Part shown: one piece after another, positions 31,663-34,519 of the stretch
Position numbering within the stretch: position 1 is the first letter of the stretch
Layout: each line of letters opens with the position of its first letter
Assembly (NCBI GenBank): GCA_018062105.1
Contig: JAGOSV010000007.1
Location: 34,533 to 69,051, forward strand
Direction: 5' to 3'
DNA length: 34,519 nt
From: Sterolibacterium sp.
GTDB lineage: Bacteria; Pseudomonadota; Gammaproteobacteria; Burkholderiales; Rhodocyclaceae
The notes under the pieces: generated by a model
What the model saw: the letters and a program-made list of their open reading frames with translations, nothing else
The model's database searches: none
Told to the model about the DNA's origin: nothing
Position numbers and translations under genes: made by a program

Positions 31663-32687
31663 GAGCCGGGTTGTGTGGTGGCGGGAGGGGCGAGGGCAGC
31701 ACTTCGGGCAAAGTGATCGTAGCCGCGCCGGGCGACGGACATCGCCTGGCCAGCGGCGTCGAGCAGTCGCCATTGGCCGGCCGGGCCGTCTTCGATCTGG
31801 CCGATGCAGCTCAGTGGCAAAGCCAGTGTGTTGCTCAGCGCGACAATCCGGGCGTGGTGTGCGGGCGGGGCGGTGAATAGCAGTTCGTAGTCGTCGCCAC
31901 CGGCCAGCAGGCAGTCTTGTGCCAGTGCCGTGGCCACACCGCAGCGCCGGGCATCATTGGGCAGTTGTGTGTCGTGCAGCGTTGCGGCGACCTGTGAGCG
32001 TTCGAGGATGTGGCCGAGATCGGCGAGCAGGCCGTCGGACAGGTCGGTGGCGGCATTGGCCAGACGGTCGCAGGCCAAGGCACGACCGAGGGCGACGCGC
32101 GGCTGCGGTCGATCCAGGGCGTCCAGGCAGGTGTCGCGCATGCCGGCGGCAAGCACACAGCGGCCTTGTCGATGCGCCAGTCCCAGGGCGGCCCGACCGG
32201 GAGCGCCGGACAGCCAGAGTTCGTCGCCGGGACGGGCAGCAGAGCGCAGCAGTGCCTGACCGGCGGCGACTTCACCGCCGATGGTGACGCAAAAACTCAG
32301 GGCATCATCGGCGCAGCGCGTGGTGTCGCCGCCGATGAGGTCGACGTCGAAGGCGGCGGCACAGGCGAAGAAGCCCCGGGCAAAGGCAGCCAGCCAGGTT
32401 TCATCTGCGGCTTTGCTGGCGGGCAGGGCAGCGGCCAGCAAGGCCCAGCGCGGCTGTGCGCCCATGGCGGCGAGATCGGAGAGATTCACGGCCAGCACTT
32501 TCCAGCCGAGGGCGACGGGTTCGGTGTCCGGCAGAAAGTGGATGCCGGACACCAGCATGTCGGTAGACAGCACCAGCTCGTTTCCTGCCGCCGGGCGCAC
32601 GATGGCACCATCGTCGCCGACACCCAGCACGCTGTGGCGGGGGGGGTGGGTGAAGTGACGCCGGATCAGGTCGAATTCTGATGACAT
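31659..32687 (-). CDS. thiL: Thiamine-monophosphate kinase
   Basis: A 342-residue enzyme that phosphorylates thiamine monophosphate to the diphosphate cofactor. Typical parts are the N-terminal EFDLIRRHFT, GVGDDGAIVRP, LVLSTDMLVSGIHFLPD, LAVNLSDLAAMGAQPRWAL and DLIGGDTTRC, plus DLSDGLLADLGHI and LLAGGDDYELLFTAPP in the second half. It follows nusB by 45 nt and overlaps pgpA by 4 nt. Confidence 0.95.
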   Translation of the reverse strand: MSSEFDLIRRHFTHPPRHSVLGVGDDGAIVRPAAGNELVLSTDMLVSGIHFLPDTEPVALGWKVLAVNLSDLAAMGAQPRWALLAAALPASKAADETWLAAFARGFFACAAAFDVDLIGGDTTRCADDALSFCVTIGGEVAAGQALLRSAARPGDELWLSGAPGRAALGLAHRQGRCVLAAGMRDTCLDALDRPQPRVALGRALACDRLANAATDLSDGLLADLGHILERSQVAATLHDTQLPNDARRCGVATALAQDCLLAGGDDYELLFTAPPAHHARIVALSNTLALPLSCIGQIEDGPAGQWRLLDAAGQAMSVARRGYDHFARSAALAPPATTQPGS

Positions 32688-32732
32688 GGCGTGGTGTGAC
32701 GTGGCGTATGGTGTGTGGTGCGTGGCTTGCGG

Positions 32733-33164
32733 TCAGTCGCGCTGTGCTTCGTGCGGGCGCAGTTGCGGCGCCAATTTGTCGAGCACGCCGTTGATGAATT
32801 TGTGGCCATCCGTGCCGCCGTAGTCCTTGGCCAGGTCGATGGCTTCGTTGAGGATCACGCGGTAGGGGATCTCGGGGAAATGACTGAATTCGCAGGCGGC
32901 CAGCAGCAGGATGCTGCGTTCGATCGGCGAGACTTCCTGCCAGGGACGGTCGATGCAGGCGGCAAGCTGGCCTTGCAGCATGGCCGCGTGATCCAGCGTT
33001 TGTGTCAGCAGGCTGCGGTAGAACGCCAGATCGGCCTTGTCGAAGTTGGTGATGCCGGTGGCATGGCCTTCGATGGCGGCCTGATCTTGGCCACCGACCA
33101 GATGCTGGTAGAGGCCCTGCAGGACGAATTCGCGTGCCCGACGGCGTGGGGTTTTGGCGGCCAT
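32733..33164 (-). CDS. nusB: Transcription antitermination factor NusB
   Basis: A 143-residue all-helical NusB that with NusE binds boxA in rRNA leaders. Family parts: RRRAREFVLQGLYQHLVGG, the Asp/Arg-rich middle IDRPWQEVSPIERSILLLAACEF and IPYRVILNEAIDLAKDYGGTDGHKFINGVLDKLAPQLR. The start shares one base with the ribH stop (TGATG), so translation is coupled. Confidence 0.96.
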   Translation of the reverse strand: MAAKTPRRRAREFVLQGLYQHLVGGQDQAAIEGHATGITNFDKADLAFYRSLLTQTLDHAAMLQGQLAACIDRPWQEVSPIERSILLLAACEFSHFPEIPYRVILNEAIDLAKDYGGTDGHKFINGVLDKLAPQLRPHEAQRD

Positions 33165-33634
33165 CAGCGAATCGCCTGCAACAGGTTGGCCATTTCGATG
33201 GCCGCCTGGGCAGCCTCGGTACCCTTGATCGACATGCGGGCCAGCGCCTGGTCGTCGTCCTCGGTGGTCAGGACGACGTTGGCGATGGGCAGGCCGGTTT
33301 TCAGCTGCACTTCGAGGATGCCGCGGGCCGATTCGTTGGCCACGATTTCAAAGTGGTAGGTCTCGCCGCGGATCACGCAACCGATGGCGACCAGGGCATC
33401 GTAGCGACCAGTTTGTGCCAGTGCCTGTAGCGCCAGCGGCAGCTCCAGTGCGCCAGGGACGCTGAAGCTGGTGATGTCACTGTCGGCCACCCCCAGACGG
33501 TTCAACTCGGCGACACAGGCGGAGTACAGGCCGGCGCAGATGTCCGGGTTGAAGCGGGCCGAGACGATGGCGATGCGTCGCCCGGTACCGCTCAGGCCGG
33601 GTTCGATTTCGCGGACTTTTCCGGAAAATGACAT
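33164..33634 (-). CDS. ribH: Lumazine synthase (6,7-dimethyl-8-ribityllumazine synthase)
   Basis: A 156-residue enzyme for the penultimate riboflavin step. [34 protein letters not shown], and [21 protein letters not shown] with its catalytic His are all present. ATG 33634 is preferred because AAGGAACC precedes it; the frame upstream to 33724 contains repeat-derived codons. It is second after ribBX in a riboflavin pair at the head of the run. Confidence 0.95.
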   Translation of the reverse strand: MSFSGKVREIEPGLSGTGRRIAIVSARFNPDICAGLYSACVAELNRLGVADSDITSFSVPGALELPLALQALAQTGRYDALVAIGCVIRGETYHFEIVANESARGILEVQLKTGLPIANVVLTTEDDDQALARMSIKGTEAAQAAIEMANLLQAIR

Positions 33635-33702
33635 GTTGGTTCCTTGATTTCCTGGTTCCGTAATTCCTGGGACGACTCCGCTGACTGTGGGCGCGGAGGC
33701 TG

Positions 33703-33738
33703 TGCTGCGCATGGTGTTGCGCATGGTGCTGCGTATGG
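33703..33738. repeat. Three 12-bp tandem repeats upstream of ribH
   Basis: TGCTGCGCATGG, TGTTGCGCATGG and TGCTGCGTATGG follow each other without gap (33703-33738) between the ribBX stop and ribH. They put several ATG triplets on the - strand, which explains the spurious extension of the ribH frame. It looks like a slippage tract. Confidence 0.8.
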
Positions 33739-33743
33739 CATGG

Positions 33744-34519
33744 TCAGCTGCGGGTACCGTCCGGTGCCAGATAACCGCAGACTTCCAGGCCGAAGCCGGT
33801 CATGCTGGGCATCTTGCGTGGGCTGGACATCAGACGCATCTTGCCCACGCCGAGATCGAGCAGGATTTGTGCGCCGATGCCGTAGATGCGGGGATCCCAT
33901 TTGGCGATGGCACGCGGATCTGCCGGTTCGGTACGCAGCGCGGCCAGCAATTCCTGGCCGTTGTGAGGGCGGCGCAGCAGGATGATGACGCCGCTGCCGG
34001 CAGCGGCAATGGTTTCCATGGCGCGGTCGACATTGAAGATGCCGTGCGCACCGGGCGCACCGGGCGCACCGTGCGCACTATGCGTGGCATGGGCACCACC
34101 CTTGCTATCGAGAAAATCGAGCACGGAGGCAGATTCCTGGACGCGTACCAGCGTTTCCTGGTCGCGCTGGATGTTGCCCAGGGTTAGTGCCAGATGCACG
34201 TCCCCCGTGGTTTTGTCCTCGAAAGCCGCCAGCCGGAAGGTGCCGTGGTGGTTGCTGACGTCTTTTTCGGCGACGCGCTCCACCAGTTTTTCGGTTTCGC
34301 TGCGGTAGTGGATCAGGTCAGCGATGGTGCCGATCTTGAGGTCGTGCGCCTGGGCAAATTCGATGAGGTCGGGCAGGCGTGCCATGCTGCCATCGTCCTT
34401 GAGGATTTCGCAGATGACGGAGGTGGGTTCGAGGCCGGCAATCTGTGCCAGATCACAGCCGGCTTCGGTATGGCCGGCGCGTACCAGCACGCCGCCGGGT
34501 TTGGCCATGATGGGGAAGA
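33744..34519 (-). CDS. ribBX: RibBX-type DHBP synthase with degenerate GTP cyclohydrolase II domain (5' end outside window)
   Basis: The visible 258 residues hold the end of a 3,4-dihydroxy-2-butanone-4-phosphate synthase domain ([29 protein letters not shown] and [16 protein letters not shown]) fused to a GTP cyclohydrolase II-like domain. The second domain lacks the Zn-binding cysteines (a CLTGD/CDCG-type motif) expected after the [10 protein letters not shown] segment; instead [14 protein letters not shown] leads into a repetitive Gly/Ala/His/Pro linker. It keeps IILLRRP and the [18 protein letters not shown]-type end. This matches the RibBX variant of proteobacteria, in which only the DHBP part is catalytic. 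The frame is open to the window edge. It is 109 nt upstream of ribH. Confidence 0.85.
   Translation of the reverse strand, partial: FPIMAKPGGVLVRAGHTEAGCDLAQIAGLEPTSVICEILKDDGSMARLPDLIEFAQAHDLKIGTIADLIHYRSETEKLVERVAEKDVSNHHGTFRLAAFEDKTTGDVHLALTLGNIQRDQETLVRVQESASVLDFLDSKGGAHATHSAHGAPGAPGAHGIFNVDRAMETIAAAGSGVIILLRRPHNGQELLAALRTEPADPRAIAKWDPRIYGIGAQILLDLGVGKMRLMSSPRKMPSMTGFGLEVCGYLAPDGTRS
34041..34081. repeat. 9-bp GCGCACCGG tandem repeat in ribBX
   Basis: GCGCACCGG-type units repeat about three to four times in frame and encode [11 protein letters not shown] on the - strand, within the linker that replaces part of the cyclohydrolase domain. It is a length-variable, slippage-prone tract. Confidence 0.7.

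Overview
The window comes from a GC-rich proteobacterial chromosome, most likely a betaproteobacterium of the Rhodocyclales/Nitrosomonadales type. The basis is the gene order lptB-rpoN-hpf-ptsN-hprK, a stand-alone [4Fe-4S]-type adenylylsulfate reductase next to DUF934 and a CysB regulator, a RibBX-type riboflavin protein, and a DUF1329 envelope protein. No rRNA, tRNA, CRISPR array or insertion sequence was seen. Lineage is inferred from content and order only; no database search was possible.

Layout. (1) Positions 1-4393, + strand: the last three genes of a phage-defence cluster in the order brxHII (5' end outside the window), pglZ, brxA. This matches the tail of a type 3 BREX system. A palindromic repeat lies at the brxHII/pglZ junction, and a small frameshifted reading frame follows brxA at 4410-4591. 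(2) 4639-7384, - strand: metY (direct sulfhydrylation) followed by a DUF1329 protein. (3) 7469-12148, - strand: marR-emrC-emrA-emrB, a multidrug efflux operon in which all three junctions are ATGA overlaps, divergent from an outer-membrane beta-barrel gene that ends in a clear intrinsic terminator. (4) 13353-15400: a small accessory segment with a Fic AMP-transferase-type gene under a promoter covered by a near-perfect operator, a 418-bp gap with a GAAA-loop hairpin, and an orphan 142-residue protein. (5) 15396-21968, - strand: an assimilatory sulfur run, tauE-like / cysI / DUF934 / cysH / dsbB / cysK / patB, divergent from cysB (22077-23021). (6) 23234-24799, + strand: a degenerate EAL-HDOD protein. 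(7) 24817-34519, - strand: thirteen codirectional core genes, ribBX-ribH-nusB-thiL-pgpA-cinA-recA-recX-lptB-rpoN-hpf-ptsN-hprK, with ribBX running off the window end.

How the genes work together. The sulfur run reduces adenylylsulfate to sulfite (CysH) and sulfide (CysI), fixes it into cysteine (CysK) and carries a C-S lyase (PatB). MetY can use sulfide for homocysteine, so both fixation routes are present. CysB is the likely regulator. DsbB is translationally linked to cysH by an ATGA overlap. The long core run links riboflavin, thiamine and phospholipid synthesis with recombination (recA/recX), LPS export (lptB) and the sigma-54/nitrogen-PTS module.

The items most worth a second look are the BREX tail with its junction hairpin and broken small gene, the Fic promoter/operator and orphan neighbour, the apparently leaderless cysB with a palindrome over its -10, the separation of lptB from lptA/lptC, and the degenerate GTP cyclohydrolase domain of RibBX. 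I did not find a clearly new system. The orphan and broken small genes in regions 1 and 4 are the best candidates for undescribed functions.
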